In this document: positions 1-12,112 of the stretch, piece after piece | Layout of the letters: each line of letters begins with the position of its first letter | Position numbering within the stretch: position 1 is the first letter of the stretch | NCBI GenBank assembly: GCA_023374045.1 | Contig: CM041776.1 | Location: 39,190,171-39,254,170, forward strand | Origin: Limonium bicolor | Taxonomy: Eukaryota > Streptophyta > Magnoliopsida > Caryophyllales > Plumbaginaceae | Direction: 5' to 3' | DNA length: 64,000 nt | Position numbers and translations under genes: made by a program | Notes under the pieces: generated by a model | Told to the model about the DNA's origin: nothing | The model's input: the letters and a program-made list of their open reading frames with translations, nothing else | The model's database searches: none

Positions 1-555
1 ATCACCCTAAAAACAGGCCCCCTCTCTTACTGAAGATATTTATGTGCTATCTTGACCAATTAATTAAGCAAGGTTGACTTAAGACTCTTTTGGGCACTAT
101 TTGGTTACTATTCATAATTAGTGCACATATTTGTGAAATTTTTGGTTTCCCATTGATTTAGGCTTCCTAATGTGATACTAAGTAGTACACAAGTTGATTA
201 AGGTGTTAATCATGGGCATTTAGCCACTCAAAACCTCTTTCCAAGACAATTTTTCAAAAATGTGCTTTAAGAGTCCTTAAAGCACAATTTGTGTTTTAAC
301 TTGTTTTTGAGCTTGGTTTTCTTTATTAATTGATTTAACATGTCCATTATCATGTTACTAAGGTCTAATAATGATATTTTGGTGTTAATCAAAGTTACTT
401 CAAGCTTAGAGCATGTTTTTGCTTAAATTGCTCTTATGGTGTTTCCTTGTGGTTTCTATGGTTTAAATTGTTTCCTAATGTTTCTAAGGCATTTTTTAGC
501 CTTATTATATCTTATTTTAACATCTAAACATCATATTTAGGTTTGGAGTATTTCA
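1..555 (-). repeat. Element A 3' LTR, partial
   Basis: On the minus strand this is the first 555 bp of the LTR, beginning TGAAATACTCC at 555. It aligns along its length with the start of element E's LTRs (27996 and 38389 onward). It includes the inverted repeat GTGCTTTAAG...CTTAAAGCAC at 262-285. The LTR continues beyond the window's left edge. Confidence 0.9.
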
Positions 556-572
556 ATCTACCCCCCTTAAAA
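556..572 (-). other. Polypurine tract of element A
   Basis: On the minus strand it reads TTTTAAGGGGGGTAGAT directly before the 3' LTR start TGAAATAC. The same 17-mer precedes the 3' LTRs of elements C (46318-46334) and E (38372-38388). It is the expected plus-strand DNA primer. Confidence 0.9.
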
Positions 573-856
573 GAACTTTGTCCCCAAAGTTCATATATAT
601 ACTTAATTATTTACAATACACAAATTTCTTAATACCATATCTTATATTCACATTCACACATCTCAAGACTCAAATGGTTTGCCACAAGTGCAATACATAA
701 GTACTATACATATCTCAAACTTACCACAAAGTGTAATATCTTACACAAAACCATATCTTACATTCACCCAAGCCAACGACAAACATTGTTCGTTTACTAA
801 TTCAAAAGCAAGGAAGCTCTACCCCCTGGGTACACCCCGTACCCTATACAGATGAT

Positions 857-2180
857 CTAGTCAGTAAATAACGAAGGGTACTTCGATCTCATCTTATCCT
901 CTTACTCCCAAGTGGCCTCCTCGATCTCCTAGTTAGACCAGAGAACCTTCACCAATCGCACTGACTTATGGTGAGTGTCCCTAGTATTAGTATCCAAGAT
1001 TCTCTATGGAGTCTCCACTGATCTCATATTTGGCTCTAAGGTCAATCTCTCAGGTTCTAAAACGTGGGAGGGGTGGTGTATGTACTTCTTCAACTGTGAA
1101 ACATAAAAGACGTCACACACTTTACCCAACGCAGCAGGCAAATTCAACCTATAAGCAACTAGGCCCACCCGCTCCGTAATCTCATACGGACCCACAAACT
1201 TCGGGCTCAGCTTGCCCTTCTGACCAAACCTAAACACACCCTTCATCAGTGAGACTCGTAGAAATACTCGTTTGCCCACTGCAAACTCCAGGTCTCATCA
1301 TCAAACATTAGCATACGACTTCTGCCTATCTTGAGCAGCTTTCATATTCTGTCTGATTTGCTGAACCTCAGCCTGAACTTGCTCTAAGTATTCTGGTCCT
1401 ATAATGACCGTCTCACTCGAATCATCCCAGCAGAGCGGTGTACGACATGGTCTACTGTACAACGCTTGGAAAGGCGCCATCTTGATCGAAGCATGATAGC
1501 TATTGTTGTAAGAGAACTCGATCAGATGCAAATTCTCAATCCAACTGCTCTGGAAGTCCAAGGCACATGCTCTCAGCATGTCCTCGAGTGTCTGAATTGT
1601 ACACTCAGTCTGACCATCTGTTTGAGGATGGAATGCGGTACTCAACTTCAATTCTATACCGAACGCTTCCCGTGTCGCTCTCCAGTACCTCGAAAGGAAT
1701 CTAGTATCTTTATCGGATACGATGGTCTTCAGTACCCCGTGGAGTCTCATGATCTCCTTATCAAACAGCTCTGCAAGCTTCGTTACCTTCCAACTGTCCT
1801 TCATCGGTATGAAACGGGCTACCTTGGTCAGGCGATCTACTACAACCCAAATCATGTTCAGACCTCCCCTGGTAGGCGGGAGTCCGACGATGAAGTCCAT
1901 GGAGATGTCATGAAACTTCCACTCTGGAACTGGCATCGACTGTACCATTCCGTCCCGTCGTCGATGCTCGAATTTTACCTTCTGGCATGTGAGACACCTC
2001 AAAATGAACTCGGTAACATCTGCCTTCATCCCGACCACCAGAAGTATCTCTTCTTGTCTTTGTACATCTTAGAGGCTCCCGGATGGATGGAAACTGAAGA
2101 ACCGTGTGATTCTCGTAGTATATAGTCTTTCAGATCTATGCTGTTGCGTGGGATGCATAACCGGCCCTTAAGTCTGATCA
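857..2180 (-). pseudogene. Integrase with chromovirus C-terminal tail, element A (broken)
   Basis: Minus-strand integrase of the Ty3/Gypsy family, which joins retrotransposon cDNA to chromosomal DNA. The core reads open from 2038 to 1301, with the first catalytic Asp in MDFIVGLPP, the second in VSDKDTRF and the Glu region in QTECTIQTLE (Arg replaced by Cys compared with element E). The upstream HHCC zinc-binding part lies around 2150-1990 in another frame. A GPYEI/ERVG motif and the tail [17 protein letters not shown] follow at 1279-1004. The last part, aligning with EEATWE...KYPSLFTD of element E, ends at the stop at 857-859 but contains in-frame stops. At least three breaks make it non-functional. 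Confidence 0.9.
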
Positions 2181-2269
2181 GCTCATCATCATGAAGTCTG
2201 AAGTCATATTTCTGACTCTCAAAGGTACCCTCTTTCAGCTTCTATCTGACTTCCCTCCTATACTCGTCG

Positions 2270-3620
2270 TTCCTCTGAGCCTCTTACACCTCATCAACCA
2301 AGCTCGAAGAAGCAAGTAGCGAATGGAGTGAGTGTGCTCGACGGCTCAAGGCGTCAGCTACTATATTAGCCTTCCCTTCTTTGTACTGGAGGTCAATATC
2401 GTAGTCTTTCAAGAATTCTAGCCATCTCCTCTTTTTAAGATTCAACTCCTTCTGAGTGAATATATACTTCAAGCTTTTATCGTCGGTGTAGATCGTCATA
2501 CTAACCCCGTATACGTAGTGGCGCCATATCTTCAAGGCGAAGACTACATCTCCCAACTCTAAATCATGTGTGGGGTAGTTCTCCTCATATTTCTTCAGCT
2601 GGCGTGAGGCATAAGCGACCACTTTACCGTGCTGCATGAGTATGCAACCTAACCCTCTGCCGGATGCATCACAATAAACCTCAAAGCCCTCCGTACCGTC
2701 TGGAATGGTTAGAACCGGTGCGGTGGTCAATGAGTCCTTCAAGCTCTGGAATAAACTCTCACAGTCATCTGTCTATACGAACGGTGCATCCTTCTTCATC
2801 AGACTGGTAATCGGCTTCATGACCTTGCTGAAGTCCTTAACAAACCTCCGATAGTACCCTGCCAAACTGAGAAAGCTCTTGATGTCGGTAACTGTCTTCG
2901 GTCTTGGCCAGGTGCGTACGACATCTATCTTTGCTGGATCTATAGAGATCCTAGCATCCGAGATGACATGACCAAGGAAAGAAACCTGGTCAAGCCAAAA
3001 CTCGCATTTGGAGAACTTAGCATAAAACTGGTTCTCCTTCAGTGTCTTTAATACTTTTCTCAAATGTTCCTCATGTTCACTTCTCAACCTTGAATATATC
3101 AAAATGTCGTCGATGAAGACCACAACCGACTTGTCCAGCTGCTCCCTAAACAAACGGTTCATTAGATCCATGAATTTCACCAGTGCGTTCGACAAATCTA
3201 ACGGCATCACTGTGAATTCATTGTGGCCGTATCATGTCCCCGATTTGAGATCAATCTTGGAGAACATAGACGCCCCCTTCAACTGATCGAACAAATCATC
3301 AATACGAGGTAGTGGATACTTATTCTTCACAGTCACTGCATTCAACTCCCTGTAGTCGATGTAGAGGCGGATACTGCCATCCTTCTTCTTCACGAAGAGA
3401 ATTGGCGCTCCCTATGGTGAAACACTAGGTTGCACGAACCCTTTGTCAAGCAGGTCTCTCAGTTGTTCTTTTAATTCGTTCATCTCAGCCGAAGCCATGC
3501 GGTAAGGCGCCTTAGCTATTGGTCCGGTACCAGGTAGCAGTTCAATGGTGAACTCTACCTCCCGAGTGGGTGGCATGCCAGGCAGTTCCCGTGGTAAGAT
3601 CGAGGAACTCCGACACTACC
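2270..3620 (-). pseudogene. Reverse transcriptase-RNase H, element A (broken)
   Basis: Minus-strand RT and RNase H domains of a chromovirus pol, which copy genomic RNA into cDNA and degrade the RNA strand. The RT core keeps [11 protein letters not shown] (catalytic Asp pair) in an open stretch 3210-2773. The usually invariant [13 protein letters not shown] reads [13 protein letters not shown], which would probably impair it. RNase H is open at 2742-2284, with [18 protein letters not shown] (TDHKSL in element E) and VADALSRR. The N-terminal RT half (3620-3211) is in other frames with stops. Order and length match element E's intact RT-RNase H (35092-36800), which serves as the template for this call. 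Confidence 0.9.
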
Positions 3621-4052
3621 GGTAAGTTGGGGTCGAACTCGGGGTCTCCCTCTATGTCCTGAACATAGCAGAGATATACCTCTTCCTTCCTCCTCAACTC
3701 CTTAAACATTGCCATGGCGGAGATGATCTTGGTCGAAGGCTCTCTGGGCCTCTGGCGGAATGATATTGTAACCCCAGACGGATTCCTGAGTAGAAGTCGG
3801 TGCTCAGCGCAGAGGATACGACCCTTGTGCCGCTCCAACCAGTTCATCCCGAAGATAACATCGAACCCCAAGTCTCTAAACTCAATCAAGGTAATCGGGA
3901 AGTCTTCTCCCTTGATTCTGATGGTGGCTGCTCGGTAGAAGCGAGTACGTCGTACTTTCTCCTTAGACGGGAGTGTCACCGTAAAGTTCGGTAGCTCATC
4001 AGCGTCTAACCCTAACCTCCTCGCGAATGATGACGAGATGAAGGTATGCGAG
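3621..4052 (-). pseudogene. Aspartic protease, C-terminal part, element A
   Basis: Retropepsin-type protease downstream of the active site, on the minus strand. The stretch 3979-3542 reads open through [23 protein letters not shown] and the linker to RT ([18 protein letters not shown]). At 4052 the reading is cut inside the segment SHTF...SSSFARRLGL by insertion of element B. The active-site half (FFDSGAS) lies at the far side, ending at 58722. Joining the sides across one copy of the TSD GCGAG restores continuity, which proves this is one gene split by the insertion. Confidence 0.9.
4048..4052. repeat. TSD of element B, left (GCGAG)
   Basis: GCGAG lies directly before TGTGGAGG. The identical GCGAG follows TCTACA at 58717-58721. 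It shows that 4053-58716 entered as a single insertion into element A's protease. Confidence 0.93.
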
Positions 4053-4823
4053 TGTGGAGGGTTATTTTCGGTATTAGAGGGGGTCTATCTAAATGGTCTA
4101 ACTAAGAAGTCTAGATCCTAGAAATTACCGTTCTGTGGAGGGTGAAAACCCGTTATTCTGACATCCCTCAAATACCTACTAAATCGTCCGTCTTTCCCAG
4201 AAAGCATAAAGGGGAGTGCAAGTGAACACTACACCCGCTCTCAACGGGCTCCACGCGGACTTATGCCTCTATAAGGCGGAATTGACTAGAGTCGCCACCT
4301 AGTTTGACCTAAGGAACTAGGAAGGAAAGAGGAGGGTTCTAAGAACCGTTAGTTGACTCTGAGATTGTTGCCTATGGATAGGACTTACCTGATCAAGCCA
4401 GAGATTCGATTGTGGGTTCGCACTGGGTTACACCCCTTAGAAGTGGCAACGACCACGACTTCGGATTGGTGCCCGAGGAAACCTCGGTCTCCAATTGTCG
4501 GGATTGCCTTCCTTCAAAACCTTATTAGAGAGATTCAGTTAAAGCCAAAGGATAGGATTAGGACAGGAAGAGAGAAAGAGAGTGGATGAGGCGAGCTTTT
4601 CTGCCAAGCGAGCGCCAAGGGGAGGAGTTGGCGAACTCAGATGAGTATAGAATGAAGATTTGGGAAGAGTCTGAGGTTGAGTGAATGGACAAGACTTGGA
4701 GTCTGATGGTTTGAAGCTTGTGGGAACCGAAGAAGGTTTGAATGTTTTGAGAGATATGAGAGCCACCTCAGAGGGGGAAAGGGGTTTTTTGTTTGGAATG
4801 GGGTCGCACCCTAGATGGGCTGC

Positions 4824-4863
4824 CTACGTACTCAACTCCCTGTTGAGATCAGACCTTACGTAG
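4824..4863. repeat. CTACGTA hairpin in element B 3' LTR
   Basis: Two nested inverted repeats, CTACGTA/TACGTAG outside and CTCAA/TTGAG inside, follow GGTCGCACCCT and GGGCTGC. The same structure is in the other LTR (52926-52965) and again inside element B (12113-12152). Its function is unknown; an RNA structure in the LTR transcript is possible. Confidence 0.75.
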
Positions 4864-5587
4864 TTCAGGATTTTCGGGTTTTGGAGATTTTGGGGTTTTT
4901 TGAAGGTTTTTGAGGTGTTAGTCTGTGAGACGCTCGGGCCTATGAGACGTTTGGGATGTTTATGTAGTGGGAGGTACGGGATATCAAAGTCTATAAGACG
5001 CTCGGGTCTGTGAGACATTTGAATCTTAATATGGTGAAGAGGTTGAGGTGTTCGAGTTTGTGAGACGTTCGGGCCTGTGAGACTTTAGAGGTTTGAGAGA
5101 AGCTGGAATTTGTAAGAGGATTTGAGTTTGAAGTGATTTGAAGTTTGGAAGATGATTCGAGTGTGTGTGAGGCAATTGGGATTTGGGTGGAGATCCCGGT
5201 TTTTTAGGTTTCAGGTTCTGAAAGGGTTGAGGTTTTAGGATATTTCAATTTTAGAGTGAGATGATGATGGACTGAATTGTTTGGAGGAATGATTGTCAAA
5301 ATTGTCTCTCTTAAAGTTTTTTAAACCGAAAATCATTTTTGTTGTAAAAGGGTGGATAATCCCGAGGGATTACCCTATGTACCCCCTCGAACATGTCACC
5401 TAATTAATGGTAAGTGTCAAGGCTCGAAAGATGGGGCAATGTATTTATGTCGAAAATAGGATTTGGAGAGAAACACCATGAATGAGATGTTCTCGGTCAA
5501 ACCCTAATAACGTCTCTAACTCCCGGGTTTTAAAACGTGAGAAACTGAAAACATTGAAATTGAGTGGAAGAGAGTTAGATGATTTAT

Positions 5588-5745
5588 AATCCCGGCTGCA
5601 ACTAGGAAGGCCGTTGCTTCCCTAGCACCCCGCCTTGTAAAAATCTAGGCTGCAATTAGGGGAGGTTTGTCACCCTAATGCCCCGCCTAAATAGATCCAG
5701 ACTGCGACAAGGGAGGTTATGACCCCAGCGCCCCGCCTCGGATTT
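5588..5745. repeat. Three imperfect ~50-bp repeats, each self-complementary (element B LTR)
   Basis: Three successive units end in CCCCGCCT. Each has a potential stem: CTAGGAAG/CTTCCCTAG, TTAGGG/CCCTAA, and a weaker AAGGGAGG/GACCCC. The stems differ in sequence but keep complementarity. The set recurs in the 5' LTR at about 53692-53842. Confidence 0.65.
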
Positions 5746-6129
5746 TTATTTTGGAAAGGGAAACAAGTGATGTTCTAACCATGAAGGAAATGTTTTGAAG
5801 GGGTCAGACGTTTCTTGTTTCCCAAAAACGTTTATTTGAGTTGGAAACTAGTTTTGAAAACTTTTGAAGTTGTTCGGAATTCTCGGTAAGAAAACGCTGA
5901 TTTTGAGGAATGTTGTAGGAGAAAACTTTCTGTATATGTGAGAAGAACTTTCCGCATTTGAGAAGAGTTTTCTGTGTTGTGAGAAGAGTTTTTCCTTTAA
6001 AATTCCATAAAATGGTTTCTGTTTGAAATCCTTTTTTTGGTTTTTGGGTTTTGAAAGGAATTTACAAGTTGAGTGTGGATTGGATGAAATGTATTCGGGT
6101 TCGAGTTGAATTGAGCTGGATGAAATAGG

Positions 6130-6430
6130 TTTGAGTTGAACTGGAGTTCGGTTTGGATTGAGGTCGAGTTCGGTTTGGATTGAGGTCGAGATCGGTTTGG
6201 ATTGAGGTCGAGTTCGGCTTGGATTGAGGTTGAGTTCAGTTTGGATTGAGTTTGAGTTCAGTTTGGATTGAGTTTGAGTTCAGTTTGGATTGAGTTTTGG
6301 GCTTGAACTAGATTGAATTTCGGGTTGGGTCAAAGTTGGGTCAAGGTCAACATTTCTTGGTCAAGGTCAACGCTTTTTGGTCAAGGTCAACACTTTTTGG
6401 TCAAGGTTAACGCTTTTTGGTCAAGGCTTG
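6130..6430. repeat. Short tandem repeats in element B LTR
   Basis: First, about seven copies of a ~24-bp unit containing TTTGGATTGAGGTCGAGTT. Then a 20-bp unit GGTCAAGGTCAACGCTTTTT, present four times here and five times in the other LTR (54440-54550). The unit-number difference marks slippage since insertion. Confidence 0.85.
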
Positions 6431-9400
6431 ACTTTGGTGGACTTGGTTTGACTTGTGTGGGCTTGGGCCGAATTTGGGTTGGGCTTGGGCCGAGTGGGCT
6501 TGATGGGCCGAGTGGGCTTGATGGCCTTGTTTGAGCTTTGGCCTCGACATGGGCTTGGGCCTTGAAATGGGATTTATGAACTGTGGGATGAAGTGGGTTT
6601 TGAATTGGGCCTCAAAGTGGCCTTTTGATTCGGGCTGAAGTACGATTTGAATTGGGCCTAGAAATTAAATTGGGCCCGTTCTGGGCTTTGTTGGAAATTG
6701 GGTTGAAATTTGGACCTTATCTAGAGTTGGGCCGAAAAAGGGCCTTGCTTGAAGTTGGGCCGCAATTGGGCCTTGTTTGGATTGGCTGAAGTGACCCCTT
6801 TTTTTGTGGGCTTTATTTGTGAGATATTAACAAGTGAGAGGAATTGATTTATTGGTTTGTTTATTAACTCTTGATTAGGGGTGTGTCGAAGGCAAAGGAG
6901 GATTCCACCCACATAAAACGGATGAGAGATCCGCTAGGCATGGGGTGGTTTTGCATCCTAAGCCCTCCTAAAATAGCCTTAAGGGCTTGCTTTTTTGAAG
7001 TTTTTGTTCTTATAAACATATAAAGGTGGTTTGAGTGTTTTATGAAGTTATAGGAAATTATCGCTCCACAAAACGAATGAGAGACCCGTTAGGTGTGGAG
7101 CAATAATACATCCAAAACTTTTCTGTTAGTTAAAGGGTCCTAGAGGATGATAACTAGGGCTTAAGACATCAATAAGCAATGAGCAAGGGGCATAAATAAC
7201 AAAGCAGTAACGCAAATATCTCACATAGGGTACAAACATTGGAGAAGCAAAATGAAGTGTAAACGTTATGTACAAAAGTTTGGTGATTGAACATCAGCAA
7301 AAATCCTACAAGATTTCAAATTAATTTCCAAGCTCAAATCCATATGTAGAAGGGGTAAACTAAGCACTAGAATAACATAACAAAACCAGCTAGATATAAC
7401 ATGCTAAAATTGTTCACATGCAAAGAATGAATTAAATTACAAAAATAAATAAATCCAAAGACAACCAAAAGTAAGAACAATAAACAAATTACAAATTAAT
7501 TCAAAAAATAGGATAACAATCTTAATTAAAGAGCTGCTATGGGGGGTCGCATTGACGCCGCCTCACTTGAGCCGACAAGATCAGCAAGAAGTGCACCAAC
7601 CGTTACATATGTTTGAAGCAGAGACCCCGATAATCCAAGTCAAGATCCCGTTCCTTAGTCTTAGGGTAGTTTCCCGTTTCACGAGCATTATGTACATGTA
7701 AAAAACACAACCAAAAGAGGCAAACTGCATTAGTCAAAGAACGGAAGAGGGTTGGGATGTGTGCAATGGGATCATACGGCCCCTCTCAATGGGAGGAAAG
7801 GGGGCAATCTAATCATCTCCCACACCCCAACCGAGAACATAGAAAAGAGTTTCAAGCTGCCAACGAATGCTATGAATTGTAGGATAAATCAAACATTGGG
7901 GTTGCTACGCAGATTAATTCAAGCAAAACCGCAGCCAATTTTTAGTCGCATACATGTACCTCAGACAAGTCATAGAGCATAGTAGTGAGTAAACGAATAA
8001 CAACAAATGTGCAGAAGTCAAATTGATTGCATAGCGGGAGTTTTATCAATCGGTGACACCTACCGTATACTGAAGGAAGATACAAACAAAATGAGCTCCC
8101 CATGATCCAGACCGACATCAATGATCGATGGAACTAGGCTAGAGACCAATCAAATAGGTAACCAAGATCCCCACGCAAGAGAGACACCAGGTTCGTACAG
8201 TCAGACCGGGTGAAAGCCTAGTGGTAGCAGGAAAGGAGGCGACAAACTTCCTCATTTGTACAAACTAATTGCCGAGATAGATTCTCAACAAGCCGAGCAG
8301 ATAACTAATTAGAGCCTTCATCCATTAATCTAACCAGATGAGTAAACAATTCACAAATCAACATAGCTGGTCAACATCGAGTACGATTGTTCAACCCCAC
8401 AATCCAGAGCAACAGAGAAAACCAGTTGGAAGTAGATTAAGCTAATCTACTCCCGTCATCACACAATTCAGGGCAACAGAGAAAATCAGTTGGATGTGGA
8501 GTAGATAACCTCCCGCCTTCACACAATAAGTGAGCATTAGTTCACTGCCAGAAATGGAAACACACTCAAAACGACGAAAGAATCCTATAACATACACAAT
8601 CGCTGATCAGCTGAACAACCTGCATGAAGAGAAATTCTGCAACAAGGTTTACAAAAACCCCACACCAACAAGCCATCGGGAGATTAAAAGCACGATCGAA
8701 TGACCATACTAGCCAATATAGAAAAACGAAAGCGTTGCCCACTAAATCGATTCCAGGACCTAAGTGCAATCGAAATGACCAGGGAAAATACCACAGAGAT
8801 TAACCAAGATTCTACAACATCCAGACCAGGCAACAACACATGTAGCAAATAAAACCTGTCAAGCTCCGTTCAGACAATAGCATCAGGGCAATAGAGAGAT
8901 AAAAATCCAAAGCATGGAATACTCCAGCAACCAAACCATAACGCAGAATGGTGAATACTGTATAAACGAAACACATAAACTCAAAACTGGTGTGAAGCTC
9001 GCGATCTGAAAATGATGTAGTCAACAGGGAGTTATCCTTGTAAAGTCTCAGATGAATCAAATTGGAAATGGGTTGAACCTAAAGAAACAAACTCCCAACT
9101 AACAAACAATGCGAAGCGACATATTTGAGCAGAGATAGTAGAACATAAAGCAAATCCCACAACCTGATTCGATAGAGATGGAGATGATATCCTCAATGGA
9201 CACCGCCGACGAACCCTTAAAAGGCCGGAAAAAGGGGGTCGGGGTCGAGATCAGTAGGCACAGAACGGGATCCCGAAGCAGAACACCATGGTGGCTTTCG
9301 AGAACCACAAAAATAGGGTTATCGCCGTGAGTTTCAATGTAGGAACTCTAATGAGGAGGGACTGGAGTTCAACGACGAGACCGAGGAGGATTGTGGGAGG

Positions 9401-9771
9401 CTGTTGAGAGTGAACCACCGAGAGAAGATAAAAGGAAATAGGATAGAGTTGCAGCCGATTTCATTTGGGTCTTCGTGTGAAATATTGAGAGAATTGAGTG
9501 TATGGAAGAATGGAAACTCAGAGCCGCCGGTGATCGTGAGATGTGAAGCAGATGAAGAAAATGATACATAAAGAGAGGTAGAAGAGAATGGAGAGATTCG
9601 GTTGTAGGTTGAGGATGAGTGAAGGATTCCGAAGCAGAGGGGAGGTGAGGCCGTGATTGAGATCGGAGAAGGTGGTCATGGTCAGACAATCGATGGGGTT
9701 TTAGATGTGGAAAAATGAGAGTGGAGACGCTACCGTGAATCGATCTGCCGGGAACAGTAGGGTTCTTTTGT

Positions 9772-9780
9772 TTTTAAAAG
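9772..9780 (-). promoter_or_regulatory. Possible TATA-like box of element B LTR
   Basis: On the minus strand CTTTTAAAA follows GGCTGC roughly 420 bp into the LTR, and a C/T-rich leader follows downstream. The same site is at 58290-58298 in the 5' LTR. The assignment rests on position and sequence only. Confidence 0.3.
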
Positions 9781-10198
9781 GCAGCCTTTGGATGTGGGCT
9801 ATGTTTGTCAAGATGGAGCAAGTGATCATATGGGCCTTGGATATTGGGCTAAGTTGGGTTCAACCAAAGACTAGGTTATAACCAGGCCTGTCTGACTAAA
9901 ATGAGATAGTAAAAATATCATCATGAAAAATGACAAGCTCACAACTACGGAAATTTAATTGACAATATTAAATAGGTCACTAAACAAAAGGGTAGGTTTA
10001 AGACATATTATTGTTTGAAACTCATTTTCGAAAAATTGGGTTTTTCTGAAACGCTTTGAAAAATGATTAAGAATTTTGTCAAGAAAAACGATGGTTTCGT
10101 TTTGGCACGCATGTTGATACTTTTTTGAAAAAGAAAGGCGACGACCCCTCTTATTTTTGGGAATTTGCTTTATGGGGTGAGAATTTTTGGTGTCTACA

Positions 10199-10211
10199 GA
10201 TGGCTCCCCTT
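10199..10211 (-). other. Polypurine tract of element B
   Basis: On the minus strand AAGGGGAGCCATC directly precedes the 3' LTR start TGTAGACACC, the position expected of the plus-strand primer. Confidence 0.75.
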
Positions 10212-10314
10212 GATTCAATTCTGCAAACCCCTGCAGAATTGGATCAAGGTTGATGGGACGCCAAAAATTCTCACTGCGGTTTATGATTTGTTCTTATGGG
10301 TGCGGGTGTGTGAG

Positions 10315-11300
10315 GACTTATGACGGGCCCCATATTGCGGTGATTGATGGTATGAGGACTAATGACGGGCCTCAACTATATCTCGGTGTCTAGCTCTAGG
10401 ACTAATGACGGGCCTAGAATACAATCGGTATATTGGTTATGCATGAGGACTAATGACGGGCCTCAACTAGAACTCGATGTCTAGCTCTAGGACTTATGAC
10501 GGACCTAGAATGCATCTTCGAAATGTATGAGGACTAATGACGGGCCTCAACTAGATCTCGGTGTCTAGCTCTAGGACTAATGACGGGCCTAGAATACAAT
10601 CGGTATATGGGTTATGCATGAGGACTAATGACGGGCCTCAACTAGAACTCGGTGTCTAGCTCTAGGACTTATGACGGGCCTAGAATGCATCTTCAAAATG
10701 TATGAGGACTAATGACGGGCCTCAACTAGATCTCGGTCTAGCTCTAGGACTAATGACGGGCCTAGAATACAATCGGAATAAGGGTTATGCATGAGGACTA
10801 ATGACGGGCCTCAACTAGAACTCGGTGTCTAGCTCTAGGACTTATGACGGGCCTAGAATGCATCTTCGAAATGTATGCGGACTAATGACGGGCCTCAACT
10901 AGATCTCGGTGTCTAGCTCTAGGACTAATGACGGGCCTAGAATACAATCGGAATAAGGGTTATGCATGAGGACTAATGACGGGCCTCAACTAGAACTTGG
11001 TGTCTAGCTCTAGGACTTATGACGGGCCTAGAATGCATCTTCGAAATGTATGAGGACTAATGACGGGCCTCAACTAGATCTCGGTGTCTAGCTCTAGGAC
11101 TAATGACGGGCCTAGAATACAATCGGAATAAGGGTTATGCATGAGGACTAATGACGGGCCTCAACTAGAACTCGGTGTCTAGCTCTAGGACTTATGACGG
11201 GCCTAGAATGCAATTGAAATAAGGGTTATGCATGAGGACTAATGACGGGCCTCAACTAGACCTCTTGACATCTAGCTATAAGACTTATGACGGGCCTATG
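10315..11300. repeat. Satellite-like tandem array in element B 3' untranslated region
   Basis: The word ATGACGGGCCT recurs about 23 times. The layout is hierarchical: ~43-bp subunits alternating TCAACTAG and TAGAAT contexts form an ~87-bp monomer, and two alternating monomer types (GCATGAGG and GTATGAGG starts) give a ~174-bp higher-order period (GCATGAGG at about 10441, 10616 and 10789). It lies immediately upstream of the 3' LTR. Ogre-type elements are known for hypervariable tandem repeats at this place, and these can seed genomic satellites. Confidence 0.93.
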
Positions 11301-12112
11301 ATACTTTGATTGAGTTGTACGAAACTCGCTGTGGTGAAAGTTTGATCTGAAGTTGTTTGTGGTGGTAGATTGATTTGAGGATGACCTTGATTGTGGAATG
11401 ATCCGGGATTGGATGTTTTTCGGTTGTTTTGTGAGGGATGTGATAGACAAATGTCTTCTGTTGATGTGGCCCTTGACTTTGTCAGTGTGGGACTTGTGTT
11501 TTGGTTATGTTTTGACAGTCTCGCCCGATGTGCATTATAGTTTAGGGATTTGGTAGGACTCTTGGCTCCGGAGTTTCGAGATGGCTTCGGTATGGCTCCT
11601 GAGTTTTTGTTTTGGTTTTGTGATTTTGTGGTCGTTTTCGAAAGGAAGGTTTTGTGAAGGAGTGACTTTGGGGACTGGATGGTCTTGATATGACTGGATG
11701 ACTTTGGTATATTCAGATGACTCCGATGTGATTGGATGGCTCCAGTGCGATCAGATAGCTCCGGTTTGATATGTGACTCCCTTGTGAGCAACGACTCTAT
11801 GATGGTTGATAGGTTTCGGTTTGGATTGAGATTTTCGGGATGGTTGGTGGGTTTCGATTTGTTTTGGATTTTGAGTCGAATGGTGGGTTGATGTGATTGG
11901 TGGGTTGTGTTGTGTTTGACGTATTTTGATGTGGTTGACAGTCTTCTTTTTTTGTAGATGAATGACTTTGGTATGGTCAGTTAAGGCTTCAGATTGATGG
12001 CTCCGAAATAGCTCGGGATGGCTCTTGGGAGGCTACGGGATGGCTCCATTGGTGATTAAGAGGAAAAAGGGGAACTTTCGCCTGTGAGGTGGTCGCACCC
12101 TGAGCGGGCTGC

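Larger units (their letters stand above)
4053..10198 (-). repeat. Element B 3' LTR (6146 bp)
   Basis: Near-identical along its length to 52154-58716, with same termini. It is shorter than the 5' LTR mainly because of a deletion near 7930: the 397 bp at 56043-56439 of the other LTR are absent, with TCAA at both breakpoints. It contains internal short repeats (5588-5745, 6130-6300, 6335-6430, and a GGGCTTGGGCC-rich stretch 6460-6790). No gene is supported in it. Confidence 0.95.

Noticed and set aside
1466..2125. 219-codon plus-strand open frame across A's integrase
   Set aside because: Antisense shadow of the integrase reading; no domain and no start context.
6313..6534. 73-codon frame with repeated WS residues
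   Set aside because: Translation of the 20-bp tandem repeat, not a gene.
9369..9689. 106-codon minus-strand frame conserved in both LTRs of B
   Set aside because: The LTRs are duplicates of each other, so the second copy is not independent evidence; the protein is Ser/His/Leu-rich with no recognisable domain.
10315..11300. Possible CRISPR-like array
   Set aside because: The spacers are themselves repeated, the context is a plant LTR element, and the higher-order period is satellite-like.
11285..11791. 168-codon minus-strand frame in B's interior
   Set aside because: Low-complexity Ser/Thr/Asn/Gln composition over a zone of simple repeats; no domain recognised.
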